Positions 33,688-43,293 of a stretch of 61,963 nt of DNA are shown here, in pieces. Made by a program: the position numbers and the translations under genes. Position 1 is the first letter of the stretch, and every line of letters starts with the position of its first letter. The stretch spans positions 1 through 61,963 of the forward strand of contig JAAYFJ010000079.1 in the NCBI GenBank assembly GCA_012728295.1, in the 5' to 3' direction. The notes beneath the pieces were generated by a model. It worked only from the letters and a program-made list of their open reading frames with translations, searched no databases and was not told the origin of the DNA. The stretch comes from Tissierellia bacterium (GTDB lineage Bacteria; Bacillota; Clostridia; Tissierellales; Peptoniphilaceae).

Positions 33688-35313
33688 CTACTTCCCAATC
33701 AACATATTTAAGTCCATAAGACTATTTTGAAGTGTAATAAGATTGTTTAAAGCGTCGTAGTAATGAGTATTCAAAAACTTTTCATCATATATCAGATGAG
33801 ATTTTCTTACCAATGAACTAAATTGCTCATATACTTCCGCTAATTCTGACTCTAATTCAATACGTTGAGCATCAGGATTTACTACTTTCATATTGTCAAC
33901 AAAAACTTCTTTCCCCTTGATGTTGATGATTTCCCCCATTGATGGAACATGGGTTTTAATCGAAAATCTATCTTCTATTACTTGAGCCAATTCGTTAGCT
34001 GGGTCAGGTTCCCCATGAACAATGAATACTTTTTGCGGTAGTTTTTCAAAACCCTTAATCCAATTAAGTATTCCAGGTTGATCAGCATGCGCTGAAAATC
34101 CATGCAAGTCATAAATCTCAGCATTTACATCTACAACTTCACCTAATAGTTTAACTTGTTTGACACCCTCAACAAGCATTCTTCCCAATGTACCTTCCGC
34201 TTGATAACCTACAAAAACTACGGAGTTTTTATTGTTCCATAGATTATGCTTTAAATGGTGTCTAATTCTTCCAGCATTTGCCATTCCACTAGCAGATATT
34301 ATTACTTTTGGAAATGGACTAGAATTTAGAACTTTTGATTCTTCTACCGTTTTCACATAAAACAAATTTTCAAATTGAAAAGGATTTTCGCCATCTAGGA
34401 TATACTTTTTTGCTTCTTCATCAAACGCTAAAGAATTCCTTTGGAAAACTTTTGTAGCTTCCACAGCCATTGGGCTGTCAATATATATTGGTATTTTTTG
34501 TGAATAATCATCCAGGTGTGCATAATGTTTGTTAAGCATATATATTAATTCTTGGGTTCTCTCCACTGCAAAAGCAGGAATAATTACAGAGCCACCTCTT
34601 TGTGTAGTTTTTCTAATAATTTCTATTAATTGCTGAACATCATGATCTAATGGGTCATGAGTTCTGTTCCCATAGGTGGATTCTAAAACCAAATAGTCAG
34701 CTGACTCTATCACAGTAGGATCCTGTAAAATCGGTCTATTTGGCATTCCTAAATCACCAGAGAAAACAATTTTGTGCTCGCTATTATTTTCAGTATAATA
34801 TATTTCAATTATCGATGACCCGAGCATATGCCCAGCATCTCTAAATCTAAATCTAATTTCATCACTTATAGTAATCCATTGATCATAAAGATGTGGTACA
34901 AATAAGTTTAGAACGCCCTCTGCATCTTCTGTAGTATAAAGTGGCTCAAGCATTGGCTGACCGATTCTTTGACGTTTTTTATTTTCCCATTCAATGTCAT
35001 TTTCTTGGATAAAAGCAGAGTCTACTAGCATCACCCTACACAGTTCTGTAGTCGGCTTTGTCGCATAAACATTGCCCTTAAATCCATTTTTATAAAGTAA
35101 CGGCAGCCTACCACTATGGTCTATGTGGGCATGAGTTAAAATAACAAAATCTAAGGATGAAGGATCGAAAGCAAAGGGATCCTTATTTAATTTTTCTATT
35201 GATGGACTGCCTTGAAACAGACCACAGTCTACCAAAAATCTTTTGTTTCCGTGCGTTACAAGATACAAGCTACCTGTAACCATTTGAGCGGCGCCAAGAA
35301 ATTGTATATCCAT
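33688..35313 (-). CDS. MBL-fold metallohydrolase with beta-CASP and RMMBL (RNA specificity) domains
   Basis: The 541-residue protein begins with LGAAQMVTGSLYLV and the metal motif LTHAHIDHSGRLPLL. SGDLGMPNRPI and LESTYGNRTHD complete the MBL site. The beta-CASP domain follows, and the C-terminal RMMBL motif appears as HGFSAHADQPGILNWI and VFIVHGEPDPA. This architecture is that of CPSF73/Ysh1-like exonucleases and endonucleases acting on RNA. Bacterial members of this class are distinct from RNase J and of uncertain role. It lies two bases after the rubredoxin-reductase-like gene. Confidence 0.92.
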   Translation of the reverse strand: MDIQFLGAAQMVTGSLYLVTHGNKRFLVDCGLFQGSPSIEKLNKDPFAFDPSSLDFVILTHAHIDHSGRLPLLYKNGFKGNVYATKPTTELCRVMLVDSAFIQENDIEWENKKRQRIGQPMLEPLYTTEDAEGVLNLFVPHLYDQWITISDEIRFRFRDAGHMLGSSIIEIYYTENNSEHKIVFSGDLGMPNRPILQDPTVIESADYLVLESTYGNRTHDPLDHDVQQLIEIIRKTTQRGGSVIIPAFAVERTQELIYMLNKHYAHLDDYSQKIPIYIDSPMAVEATKVFQRNSLAFDEEAKKYILDGENPFQFENLFYVKTVEESKVLNSSPFPKVIISASGMANAGRIRHHLKHNLWNNKNSVVFVGYQAEGTLGRMLVEGVKQVKLLGEVVDVNAEIYDLHGFSAHADQPGILNWIKGFEKLPQKVFIVHGEPDPANELAQVIEDRFSIKTHVPSMGEIINIKGKEVFVDNMKVVNPDAQRIELESELAEVYEQFSSLVRKSHLIYDEKFLNTHYYDALNNLITLQNSLMDLNMLIGK

Positions 35314-35315
35314 AA

Positions 35316-36503
35316 TTATGCCTCCAAAGAATAATTGAATTTTGAGGTTCGTAAGAAAGTATCTATGTCCTCTCTTTTATCTAACATCTGAATCATCGCG
35401 TTCATATCTCTAATGTCGCCCATTAATATTACTCCTGTTAATACACCATTTGTAGAAAATACTTTTTTTAGAGTTCCATTTTCTCTGTATGAATGTACTT
35501 TGTCCCACTTTTTAACATCTCCAGCTGAAAATACATTAATGTCTCCAATTTGCAAGCTTGTGAATATCTTAGGTTTCTCATAATTTCTGTTGGCTCCTGC
35601 CATAAAAGCTCCTGCTACTTTACCTTGTTCGTTCCCGGAAGTCCATAGTCCAATATTTTGCCCATTAAACTCGCAGATATCTCCAGCAGCATAAACTCCT
35701 TCGCAAGTTGTCTCCATTTTTTCGTTTACAATTACACCTCTATCAACTTCAACCTGGGTGTTCATAACTAATCCGATATTTGGTCTTACACCAGTTGAAA
35801 TTAATAACATATCAACACGAAGCTCAGAACCATCAGATAGCTCAACTGAACTAACACCTTCAATGCCTTTAATTTCATTTATTGATACATTGGTAAGTAA
35901 ATCTATGCCTTTTGACTTTACAAGCTCATTTAAAATCAATCCTGTTTCTTCATCTAATTGTCTATCTAATAAGTAAGCAGATGAATTTATTACCACAACT
36001 TCTTTTCCTAGCTCTCTAAACGACCAAGCAGCTTCTAGCCCCAATAGTCCCCCGCCTAATACTGCTATTTTGTTTTTTCCTTCTACGTATTCAGAAATAT
36101 TCAGTAAATCATCAACTGTTCTCAATGCAAAAACACCAGGTAATTGTTTTCCTTTGATGGGAGGAATAAAAGGTCTGCTACCTAAAGCTAATAATAGTTT
36201 CTTATATGCTATTGTCGTTCCATCATCGAGTTTTGCAATTTTATTATCAAAATTGACATCAATAACTATTTTTTTCAAAATAACGTCAATGTTATTCTCT
36301 AGGTACCAACTATCATCATTCACGCTAAAGCTATCATCAATACCTTTCGCTAAACAAGAAGAAAGTTTAATTCTATAGTAAGTATTCCTACTTTCGCCAG
36401 AAACAATGGTTATAGAGCTTTCTTTATCGTGTTTTCTAAATTCTTTTGCCGCGGAATGACCAGCTATTCCATTACCTACAATAAGTACATCTGTCTGCTT
36501 CAT
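35316..36503 (-). CDS. NAD(P)/FAD-dependent oxidoreductase, NADH:rubredoxin reductase-like
   Basis: The 395-residue protein has an N-terminal FAD fold (VLIVGNGIAGHSAAKEFRKHD), YRIKLSSCLAKG, a central NADH fold (IAVLGGGLLGLEAAWSFRELG, about 147-167) and the second FAD motif GVYAAGDICEFNG. It resembles NADH:rubredoxin oxidoreductase and the nitrite-reductase flavin domain. In anaerobes these feed electrons to rubredoxin and flavodiiron or superoxide reductases; no rubredoxin gene is in this window. It heads an operon with the beta-CASP protein, Isf-like flavoprotein, deoC and lgt. AAGGAGG precedes the ATG. Confidence 0.88.
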   Translation of the reverse strand: MKQTDVLIVGNGIAGHSAAKEFRKHDKESSITIVSGESRNTYYRIKLSSCLAKGIDDSFSVNDDSWYLENNIDVILKKIVIDVNFDNKIAKLDDGTTIAYKKLLLALGSRPFIPPIKGKQLPGVFALRTVDDLLNISEYVEGKNKIAVLGGGLLGLEAAWSFRELGKEVVVINSSAYLLDRQLDEETGLILNELVKSKGIDLLTNVSINEIKGIEGVSSVELSDGSELRVDMLLISTGVRPNIGLVMNTQVEVDRGVIVNEKMETTCEGVYAAGDICEFNGQNIGLWTSGNEQGKVAGAFMAGANRNYEKPKIFTSLQIGDINVFSAGDVKKWDKVHSYRENGTLKKVFSTNGVLTGVILMGDIRDMNAMIQMLDKREDIDTFLRTSKFNYSLEA

Positions 36504-36548
36504 ATAAGTACCTCCTTAAGAATTTATACTAATAACCTCCTATAAGCT

Positions 36549-36594
36549 AATACCCGAAAGACTCATCCTATAATCAGATGATGTTTCGGGTATT
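36549..36594. terminator. Hairpin between potD and the rubredoxin-reductase-like gene
   Basis: AATACCCGAAA (36549-36559) pairs with TTTCGGGTATT (36584-36594), and part of the interior (CATC/GATG) can also pair. There is no strong U-tract on either side, so it may be a weak terminator or an RNA-stabilising structure at the end of the pot operon. Confidence 0.55.
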
Positions 36595-36599
36595 TATGG

Positions 36600-37649
36600 C
36601 TATTCCTCACTAGACAACACATGCGTCCAGATTCTATCATATTCTTTTATTACATCTTTTGTATCATGAAAAACTTCACATTTTTCTAGCATTTCGTCAT
36701 TAGGATATGCTATGGTAGAATTTTTATATTCTTCTGGGAGTAGATTCATGGCATCGACAAAGGGTGTCGAATATCCGTATACGAACATAGTGTTTTTATA
36801 TGCAATTTCTGGAGAAGATAAAAACTCAATTAATTTTAGTGCACCTTCATAGTTTTTCGCTTCTTTAGGTACCACCCACGCATCAACCCAGATGTTGGTC
36901 CCTTCCTTAGGCAACACGTATTTCAAATTAGAGTTTTCATCGTTCATTAAATATGCATCACCTGAATATACTACACCTATTGGGGCATTGCCCGCTAAAA
37001 TCATATCTCTTGCCTCATCGCCAAGATAAGCATAAACTAAGTGTTTCTGTTCTATAAGAGCATTCTTAGCTTCCTCCAGTTCGTCTACATTAAAAGTATT
37101 CATTGAATAACCTAAATGCTTCAAAGCGACAGCAATTGCATCTCTTTGATTGTTAGGCATTATAACTTTATTCTCGTACTCTTCATTCCACAAATCTGAA
37201 TAAGAATCAATTGGATTATTTATCTCAGTTTCATTGTAAATAATGCCTAAAGTTCCCCAAAAATAAGGAACAGAGTATTTGTTCCCTGGGTCATAATCAA
37301 GGTTTTCAAACTTTGGATCTAACTTAGGAATGCTAAATTTTGAATAATCTAAAGCTTGAATTAAATCTTCGCTAATCATCCGCTCAATCATGTAATCCGA
37401 AGGGCAAATAACATCATATTCTCCCTTACCTTGTTTAACTTTAACATACATATCTTCATTGGTACTAAAATAATCTACTACGACTTTTATTCCTGTCTCC
37501 TTGGTAAATTCCCTTAAAAGAGACTCATCCATGTAGTCTCCCCAAGTGTAGAGATTGATAGTGCTTTGGCTGTCCGTTTGGTTATTGCTACATGAAGTAC
37601 TTGCCAATAATATTGTTAGCACAATTAGTAAAACGATTTTATTTTTCAA
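36600..37649 (-). CDS. potD: Spermidine/putrescine ABC transporter substrate-binding lipoprotein
   Basis: The 349-residue protein has a lipoprotein signal peptide (hydrophobic run, then LLASTSCSNN with the lipobox Cys near residue 20). The mature part is PotD/PotF-like: NLYTWGDYMDESLLREF, YDVICPSDYMIERM, VPYFWGTLGIIYNE, VYSGDAYLM and the tryptophan/aspartate binding-site region NIWVDAWVVPK. It captures polyamines outside the membrane for PotBC. The start is a TTG after AAAGGGG, and the gene overlaps the potC end by 11 bases. Confidence 0.95.
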   Translation of the reverse strand: MKNKIVLLIVLTILLASTSCSNNQTDSQSTINLYTWGDYMDESLLREFTKETGIKVVVDYFSTNEDMYVKVKQGKGEYDVICPSDYMIERMISEDLIQALDYSKFSIPKLDPKFENLDYDPGNKYSVPYFWGTLGIIYNETEINNPIDSYSDLWNEEYENKVIMPNNQRDAIAVALKHLGYSMNTFNVDELEEAKNALIEQKHLVYAYLGDEARDMILAGNAPIGVVYSGDAYLMNDENSNLKYVLPKEGTNIWVDAWVVPKEAKNYEGALKLIEFLSSPEIAYKNTMFVYGYSTPFVDAMNLLPEEYKNSTIAYPNDEMLEKCEVFHDTKDVIKEYDRIWTHVLSSEE

Positions 37650-38430
37650 TTAATTTCCCCTTTCTATCTCCATTAGAACGTTTGTTAATAATCAAAAGCA
37701 AAATAAGCAAACTTCCAAACATAATCGTCGATAATGCATTGATTGATGGGTTAACACCCCTCCTTGCCATAGAGTAAATAGTAATACCTAGATTTGAAAT
37801 TCCATGGCCCGTGTTAAAAAAGCTAATTACAAAATCATCAATGCTCAAAGTAAAGGCAATAAGCATTCCCGTTACAATCCCGGGCAATATTTCCGGTAGA
37901 ACTACTTTTCTCAAAGCCATCATAGGTTTTGCACCTAGATCCATAGCCGCCTCTAGAAGATTTTGGTCCATTTGATTTAGTTTAGGATAAACACTTAATA
38001 ATACATAGGGTGTGCAAAATACAATATGAGATAGAATCATAGTAGATAGTCCTAATTTTATTTTTAGTATTCCAAAAAGAGACATAAGACTAACTGCTAT
38101 TACTATATCTGGATTTACCACAGGTATCTGATTTAATGCCAAAGCTGCCCTTTTAAGTGAAGGTTTTGAATAATAGATTCCCAGGGCTGCTAAAGTGCCT
38201 AATATGGTAGATGCTATAGTTGCAACAATTGCAACTATTAAAGTATTATATAAAGCATTTAATACTTGTTCATTATGAAATAGATCAATATACCATTTTA
38301 ATGTGAATCCAGACCAGCCCCCCCTTAAACGTGAAGCATTAAAGGAATATATTATTAATATCAATATAGGAGCATATAGAAAAACAAATATTAACCATGT
38401 ATAAACTTTGCTAATCTTGTCTTTTACCAT
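37639..38430 (-). CDS. potC: Spermidine/putrescine ABC transporter permease PotC
   Basis: The 263-residue inner-membrane protein has six hydrophobic segments. The ABC permease EAA loop is DLGAKPMMALRKVVLPEILPGI (EAAMDLGAKPMMALRKV). GIVTGMLIAFTLSIDDFVISFF is the PotC-type segment after the loop. It forms the translocation path with PotB. It overlaps potB by 7 bases and potD by 11, indicating tight translational coupling. Confidence 0.95.
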   Translation of the reverse strand: MVKDKISKVYTWLIFVFLYAPILILIIYSFNASRLRGGWSGFTLKWYIDLFHNEQVLNALYNTLIVAIVATIASTILGTLAALGIYYSKPSLKRAALALNQIPVVNPDIVIAVSLMSLFGILKIKLGLSTMILSHIVFCTPYVLLSVYPKLNQMDQNLLEAAMDLGAKPMMALRKVVLPEILPGIVTGMLIAFTLSIDDFVISFFNTGHGISNLGITIYSMARRGVNPSINALSTIMFGSLLILLLIINKRSNGDRKGKLIEK

Positions 38431-39257
38431 AATTCACCCCCAACTTGCCTGCCGTCCTTGTTAAATTTTTTCAACAATATTAATCCTAGTATAATAAATA
38501 GTATCAAAACAAGACTCATTGCGGATCCAAAATGCCAATCTCCTGTAAATCTAAACTGTTGCTCAATGAGGTTCCCAATTAGATTATATTTATTTCCTCC
38601 TAGTAAGTTAGATATAACAAATGTGCTTAAAGCTGGAATAAATACCATTATTATTCCAGTAGCAATTCCAGGAAGGCTCAATGGGAACACAACTTTAGTA
38701 AAAACTATTCTGTCATTAGCGCCTAAATCTCTAGCTGCCTCCAATAGATTATTATCAATTTTTACTAATACAGAATATATTGGCAATACCATAAAAGGTA
38801 AAAAGTTATATATCATTCCCAATACAATTGTAAAGTTCTGATAAAGAAGATTTACTTGACCCAAGCCCAAGAATATCATAAGTTTATTTATTGGACCATG
38901 AGTTGACAATAATGTTAACCATGCATAAGTTCTCAATAAAAAATTCATCCACATAGGAATCATAAAAAGCAAAATAAGAATATTTCTTGTTTTAGGAGAT
39001 TGTTTTGCAATATAGTAAGCTACAGGATATCCCAATATTAAACAATATAGTGTAGAAGCAAATGAAATGCTTATAGATCTCCACATTACATCTAAATATA
39101 TCGGTTCGAAAAACTTCTTAATATGGTCTAAGCTAAAAGTTATGTTGCCAATTTCCATACCTTGTCCAGGTGTAAAAGCATATAGAACAATGACTATAAG
39201 TGGAACTACAACAAACAACAATAACCATGCATAGTAAGGATATGCAAATTTTCTCAT
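38424..39257 (-). CDS. potB: Spermidine/putrescine ABC transporter permease PotB
   Basis: The 277-residue permease has six membrane segments and the EAA loop EAARDLGANDRIVFTKVVFP. It has a PotB-type N-terminus (YAWLLLFVVVPLIVIVLYAF) and LRTYAWLTLLS in the loop region. With PotC it forms the membrane channel driven by PotA. The ATG abuts the end of potA, sharing one base. Confidence 0.95.
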   Translation of the reverse strand: MRKFAYPYYAWLLLFVVVPLIVIVLYAFTPGQGMEIGNITFSLDHIKKFFEPIYLDVMWRSISISFASTLYCLILGYPVAYYIAKQSPKTRNILILLFMIPMWMNFLLRTYAWLTLLSTHGPINKLMIFLGLGQVNLLYQNFTIVLGMIYNFLPFMVLPIYSVLVKIDNNLLEAARDLGANDRIVFTKVVFPLSLPGIATGIIMVFIPALSTFVISNLLGGNKYNLIGNLIEQQFRFTGDWHFGSAMSLVLILFIILGLILLKKFNKDGRQVGGELW

Positions 39258-40297
39258 TAAATCACCTTCTTCATGATATGAATGTTGTCAGGTATTACAT
39301 CTATGCCAACGCTCTGTCCAACTTCATATGCTAAAGTTGAATGCACAATCCACATATTTTGATTCGTTTTTATCTCAATTTCATAGTGCACACCTTTAAA
39401 TATTATTGAACTTACTATACCGTCAATTTTTCCTAATCCCGGTTCTTTTATTTCAACATCTTCAGGCCTTACAACTACATCTACTATTTCATTGGTTGAA
39501 AATCCCTTATCTACACAGGGGAACAATGTACCACAAAATTGAACCTGACAGTCTTCAGGCATAATTCCGTCCATAATGTTAGCCTCACCTATAAAGTCAG
39601 CTACAAACGAGTTCTTTGGCTCATTATATATATCTATTGGAGAACCTATTTGTTGTATTTCACCCTGGTTCATTACTACTACTTGATCACTCATCGTCAA
39701 TGCCTCTTCTTGATCATGAGTAACATAAATAAAAGTAATTTGAACTTGTTTTTGAATCTTTTTTAACTCCACTTGCATTTCCTTACGCAGCTTTAAATCT
39801 AATGCTCCAAGCGGTTCATCTAATAAAAGCACTCGCGGTTCATTAGCAAGTGCCCTTGCAATTGCTATTCTCTGTTGTTGTCCACCACTTAAAGAGTCTA
39901 CCGTTCTATTACCAAAGCCTTTTAAATTGGTGAACTCAAGCATTTCTGCAACTTTATTCTTAATATATTTATCGTCTTTTTTCTTAATCTTAAGACCAAA
40001 TGCAATATTGTCTGCTACATTTAAATGAGGAAATAAAGCATATTTTTGAAAAACTGTATTAATCTTTCTATTATATGGTGGAGTTTGAGTTATATCCTTC
40101 CCCTCAAAAATTACCTGTCCTTTAGAGGGACTTGTAAATCCACCAATTATCCTTAAAGTCGTGGTTTTTCCACAGCCACTTGGACCTAGTAAAGTTAAAA
40201 ATTCATTAGCTTTAATTTGAAGGTTAATGCTTTTTAAAACCTCATCATTTCCATATTTTTTTTGTATGTTTTTTAATTCTACTTCAAATTTTTCCAT
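39257..40297 (-). CDS. potA: Spermidine/putrescine ABC transporter ATP-binding protein
   Basis: The 346-residue ATPase has Walker [16 protein letters not shown]-loop [11 protein letters not shown], signature [16 protein letters not shown], Walker [13 protein letters not shown] and the H-loop [12 protein letters not shown]-terminal TOBE regulatory domain ([17 protein letters not shown]-like strands) follows. It powers polyamine import. It lies 9 bases after the regulator gene and is co-transcribed with it. Confidence 0.96.
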   Translation of the reverse strand: MEKFEVELKNIQKKYGNDEVLKSINLQIKANEFLTLLGPSGCGKTTTLRIIGGFTSPSKGQVIFEGKDITQTPPYNRKINTVFQKYALFPHLNVADNIAFGLKIKKKDDKYIKNKVAEMLEFTNLKGFGNRTVDSLSGGQQQRIAIARALANEPRVLLLDEPLGALDLKLRKEMQVELKKIQKQVQITFIYVTHDQEEALTMSDQVVVMNQGEIQQIGSPIDIYNEPKNSFVADFIGEANIMDGIMPEDCQVQFCGTLFPCVDKGFSTNEIVDVVVRPEDVEIKEPGLGKIDGIVSSIIFKGVHYEIEIKTNQNMWIVHSTLAYEVGQSVGIDVIPDNIHIMKKVI

Positions 40298-40306
40298 AGC
40301 TACCTC

Positions 40307-40846
40307 CTAGAAAAGCGGTGGATTGCAAACCCAGATTACTCTTGAATTCTTTTTTGATATATTTTCTAAAAAATGTTTATCTTTAGCTCTATAATAAAAT
40401 GAGTCGCCTGAATTTACCTTCCACTGTTCATCTCCTAAATGAAATATCACAGTTCCATTTAATACATATCCAAAAAACTCTCCTTCTTCAGGAGGCAATT
40501 CCATGGTTTTTCCACCTGAAAACAAATCTATTAGGACTGGTTCCATAGCATTTTTTTGTGCATTAGGAACTACCCAGGTCATATCGTATCCTAATTCTTC
40601 GTTGGTAGAAACATATTGATCATCTTCAGAAAAAACCAACCTATTATCACCATCTTCAGAAAAAAAGTCTTTTAGATTTGATCCTAGAGCTTCTAGCAAA
40701 TCGCTTAAAGTAGTAATTGATGGGGATGTCAAATCTCGTTCGACCATAGATATAAAACCCTTCGTCAATTCGCTACGGTTTGCTAATTCCTCTTGAGTCA
40801 AACCCTGTGTTAATCTTAAGTTTTTAATTTTATTTCCTATTTCCAT
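40307..40846 (-). CDS. HTH (XRE) - cupin transcriptional regulator of the polyamine operon
   Basis: The 179-residue protein has an N-terminal Cro/C1-type HTH (IKNLRLTQGLTQEELANRSELTKGFISMVERD, best seen as LTQEELANRSELTKGFIS) and a C-terminal cupin domain (about 105-178; GEFFGYVLNGTVIFHLGDE, NSGDSFYYRAKDKHFLEN). This PuuR-like design senses small molecules through the cupin. As the first gene of the pot operon it very likely controls polyamine uptake and itself. A candidate operator lies at 40880-40893. Confidence 0.9.
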   Translation of the reverse strand: MEIGNKIKNLRLTQGLTQEELANRSELTKGFISMVERDLTSPSITTLSDLLEALGSNLKDFFSEDGDNRLVFSEDDQYVSTNEELGYDMTWVVPNAQKNAMEPVLIDLFSGGKTMELPPEEGEFFGYVLNGTVIFHLGDEQWKVNSGDSFYYRAKDKHFLENISKKNSRVIWVCNPPLF

Positions 40847-40879
40847 AACATCACCCAGTACAATATATTAAATAAATTA

Positions 40880-40893
40880 TTTAGAATACTAAA
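40880..40893. promoter_or_regulatory. Candidate operator of the pot regulator
   Basis: The inverted repeat TTTAG-AATA-CTAAA has perfect 5-bp arms. It lies just downstream of the -10, covering about positions +2 to +15 of the expected transcript, which is an ideal repression site. Confidence 0.45.
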
Positions 40894-40901
40894 CAAATAT
40901 A

Positions 40902-40929
40902 ATTATAGCATGTATTTGATAAGGGTCAA
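40902..40929 (-). promoter_or_regulatory. Promoter of the pot operon
   Basis: On the minus strand, -35 TTGACC (40924-40929) and a perfect extended -10 TGCTATAAT (TATAAT at 40902-40907) are spaced 16 bases apart. This is one of the strongest promoters visible in the window. Confidence 0.8.
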
Positions 40930-40954
40930 CATTATTTTTAATATTAATTGCAAA

Positions 40955-40983
40955 AGCACCGTAAAACACAGTTTTACGGTGCT
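40955..40983 (-). terminator. Terminator after msrB
   Basis: A 13-bp perfect stem AGCACCGTAAAAC/GTTTTACGGTGCT has a 3-base loop and is followed by TTTTGC on the minus strand. It lies directly after the msrB stop and upstream of the pot promoter. Confidence 0.85.
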
Positions 40984-40989
40984 AATATA

Positions 40990-41415
40990 TTAATTAAACA
41001 ATGCAAGTAGGTAACCATATCCTGCATCTTTCATTTCTTCTAAAGGTATGAATTTCAGTGCAGCTCCATTTATGCAATATCGAAGCCCACCTCTATCTAC
41101 TGGCCCATCATTAAATACATGTCCCAAATGAGAATTTGCGTCTACGCTTCTAACTTCCATTCTAACCATACCATGAGAGTAATCTTCGACATATTCAACG
41201 CTGTTTTTAATTGGCTTCACAAAGCTTGGCCAACCACAACCAGATTCAAATTTATCTTCTGATGTAAACAAAGGCTCTCCAGAAACAATATCTACATATA
41301 TACCTTTAGCTTTGTTTTTATTGTAAGGATGTGAAAATGGTGGTTCTGTACCATTCTTTTGAGTAACTACATATGACATCTTGTCCAGTTTAGATATTTT
41401 ATTATCCCAACTCAT
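40990..41415 (-). CDS. msrB: Peptide-methionine (R)-S-oxide reductase
   Basis: The 141-residue protein has the MsrB core: [34 protein letters not shown] ([12 protein letters not shown]) and the catalytic Cys114 in [10 protein letters not shown]. The zinc-binding CxxC pairs of some MsrBs are absent; Cys60 in GCGWPS may serve as resolving Cys. It repairs methionine-R-sulfoxide in proteins using thioredoxin. It begins one base after htpG, so repair and chaperone functions are co-expressed. Confidence 0.96.
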   Translation of the reverse strand: MSWDNKISKLDKMSYVVTQKNGTEPPFSHPYNKNKAKGIYVDIVSGEPLFTSEDKFESGCGWPSFVKPIKNSVEYVEDYSHGMVRMEVRSVDANSHLGHVFNDGPVDRGGLRYCINGAALKFIPLEEMKDAGYGYLLALFN

Positions 41416-41416
41416 G

Positions 41417-43255
41417 CTACTCTCCTTTAATTAAAGACCATATATCGTTAGTGAATTGAACAGGGTCCTCTACCTCTAGTCCTTCTAGCATTCTAGCTTG
41501 TTGATACAATACTCTGGAAACTGCTTCAAAATCCTCTTTGTTATCAGGCTCAATGGAACTCAGTTTATTAAACGCTGGATGATTAACATTTACTTCCAGA
41601 ACTTTTTCAGCATTTAACCTATGCCCTTCTGGAGCTTGTTTAAGGATTTTTTCCATTTCTATAGATATTTCTCCTTTAGCTGTTAAACATGAGGGCTCTT
41701 CACCTAAGTCATCAGAAGCTACTACTGAAACTACTTTATTATTCAGTGCTTTTTTTATTTGATCCAATATATCAATATGTGTTTTGTTTAATTCTTCTTT
41801 AGACTCTTTTTCCTTATCGCTTAACCATAGGTCATCTTGAGATTGTACAGAAACAAATTCTTTGCTATCAAATGCATGCATTGTCTTAATAGTGAATTCA
41901 TCTATATCCTCATAAAAAAATAATACAGGATAGTCCCTTTCCAGCATTCTTTTTACTTGAGGTAAGCGATTTATTTTTTCCCTGGAGTCCCCGTTAGCAT
42001 AATAAATCTTATCTTGGTCAGGTGCCATTTTCCCAAGGTACTCTTTTAAGGTAATAGGCTTATCAGAGCCTGACCAATGGAAAACTAGTAGATCTTGAAT
42101 AATATCCTTCGCCATTCCAAATGTTGAGTAGATTCCAAATTTTAACTGACGACCAAATTGATCAAAGAACTCATTGTATTTATCTCTATTATTTATTTGC
42201 ATTAGCAGTAGTTCTTCTTTGATTTTATCGTTAATTCGTTTAGCTATCACCTGTAGTTGCCTGTTTTGTTGTAGCATTTCTCTTGAAATATTAAGAGAAA
42301 TATCCTCGGAATCTACAACCCCTTGAATAAAACTAAAATAATCAGCCAATAGCTCAGGACATTTGTCCATTATCATCACTCCGCTGCTGTATAGGGATAA
42401 ACCCTTTTCATATTCAGGAGCATAATAATCTAATGGAGCTTTTTCAGGCACAAACATTAATGATTTAAAACTAATTACACCTTCGATGCTCTGGTGAATA
42501 GTAGCTAAAGGACTGCCATAGCCATAATGATTTTGTCTATAAAATTCTTCATAATCACTATCTGACAATTCAGATTTGTTTTTTCTCCATAATGGTACCA
42601 TGCTATTAATAGTATTCTCTTCTTCTCCTGATGCAAGAACAATTGGGTACCTAATGTAATTGGAATACTTTTCGATTAAGTGCTTCAATTGTGACTCATT
42701 TAATAGCTCGCTATAATCGTAATCATCATCATTTTCTTTGAGGTAAAGTGTCACAACTGTGCCTGGATTTGATTTATCTGAAACGTCAATATCATAGCCT
42801 TCTATTCCTTCTGATGTCCATTTAGAGCTATTGCCATCTCTACGGCTTTTGGTCTCAACGATAACTTTATTCGCTACCATAAACCCAGCGTAAAAACCAA
42901 CTCCAAATTGACCAATTAATTCTGCAGTTTCTTCATCTGTAAGATTTTGTTTGAAATTTAAAGACCCACTACTGGCAATAGTACCTAGATTATCTATTAA
43001 TTCAGCCTCTGTCATTCCAATTCCATTGTCTTCAATAGTTATTGTTCGATCTTCTTTATTTGATGAAATTCTTATTTTATATTCTCCTGCTTCAGGTAAT
43101 AGTAAATTACCTCTACCGCCTTCTATAAATGCCTTATCAATTGCATCTGAAGCATTTGATATAAGCTCTCTTAAAAATATTTCGTGATTTGTATAAATTG
43201 AGTGAATCATAAGATCCATTAAACGCTTAGATTCAGTTTTAAATTCAAATTGCAT
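41417..43255 (-). CDS. htpG: Molecular chaperone HtpG (Hsp90)
   Basis: The 612-residue protein has bacterial Hsp90 length without the eukaryotic linker. The N-terminal ATPase domain contains [35 protein letters not shown] and [14 protein letters not shown]. The middle domain carries the catalytic Arg region [11 protein letters not shown]. The C-terminal dimerisation domain ends near [11 protein letters not shown]. It is an ATP-dependent folding chaperone in the cytosol. It lies 38 bases after the hemZ-like gene, with no CIRCE element in that gap. GGGGGAGAT precedes the ATG. Confidence 0.97.
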   Translation of the reverse strand: MQFEFKTESKRLMDLMIHSIYTNHEIFLRELISNASDAIDKAFIEGGRGNLLLPEAGEYKIRISSNKEDRTITIEDNGIGMTEAELIDNLGTIASSGSLNFKQNLTDEETAELIGQFGVGFYAGFMVANKVIVETKSRRDGNSSKWTSEGIEGYDIDVSDKSNPGTVVTLYLKENDDDYDYSELLNESQLKHLIEKYSNYIRYPIVLASGEEENTINSMVPLWRKNKSELSDSDYEEFYRQNHYGYGSPLATIHQSIEGVISFKSLMFVPEKAPLDYYAPEYEKGLSLYSSGVMIMDKCPELLADYFSFIQGVVDSEDISLNISREMLQQNRQLQVIAKRINDKIKEELLLMQINNRDKYNEFFDQFGRQLKFGIYSTFGMAKDIIQDLLVFHWSGSDKPITLKEYLGKMAPDQDKIYYANGDSREKINRLPQVKRMLERDYPVLFFYEDIDEFTIKTMHAFDSKEFVSVQSQDDLWLSDKEKESKEELNKTHIDILDQIKKALNNKVVSVVASDDLGEEPSCLTAKGEISIEMEKILKQAPEGHRLNAEKVLEVNVNHPAFNKLSSIEPDNKEDFEAVSRVLYQQARMLEGLEVEDPVQFTNDIWSLIKGE

Positions 43256-43293
43256 TATATCTCCCCCTAATATATTTTATAAACATGATAACA

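Noticed and set aside
43256-43293. CIRCE or heat-shock operator before htpG
   Set aside because: The 38-base gap contains no long inverted repeat; htpG appears to be read from the hemZ-like gene upstream.
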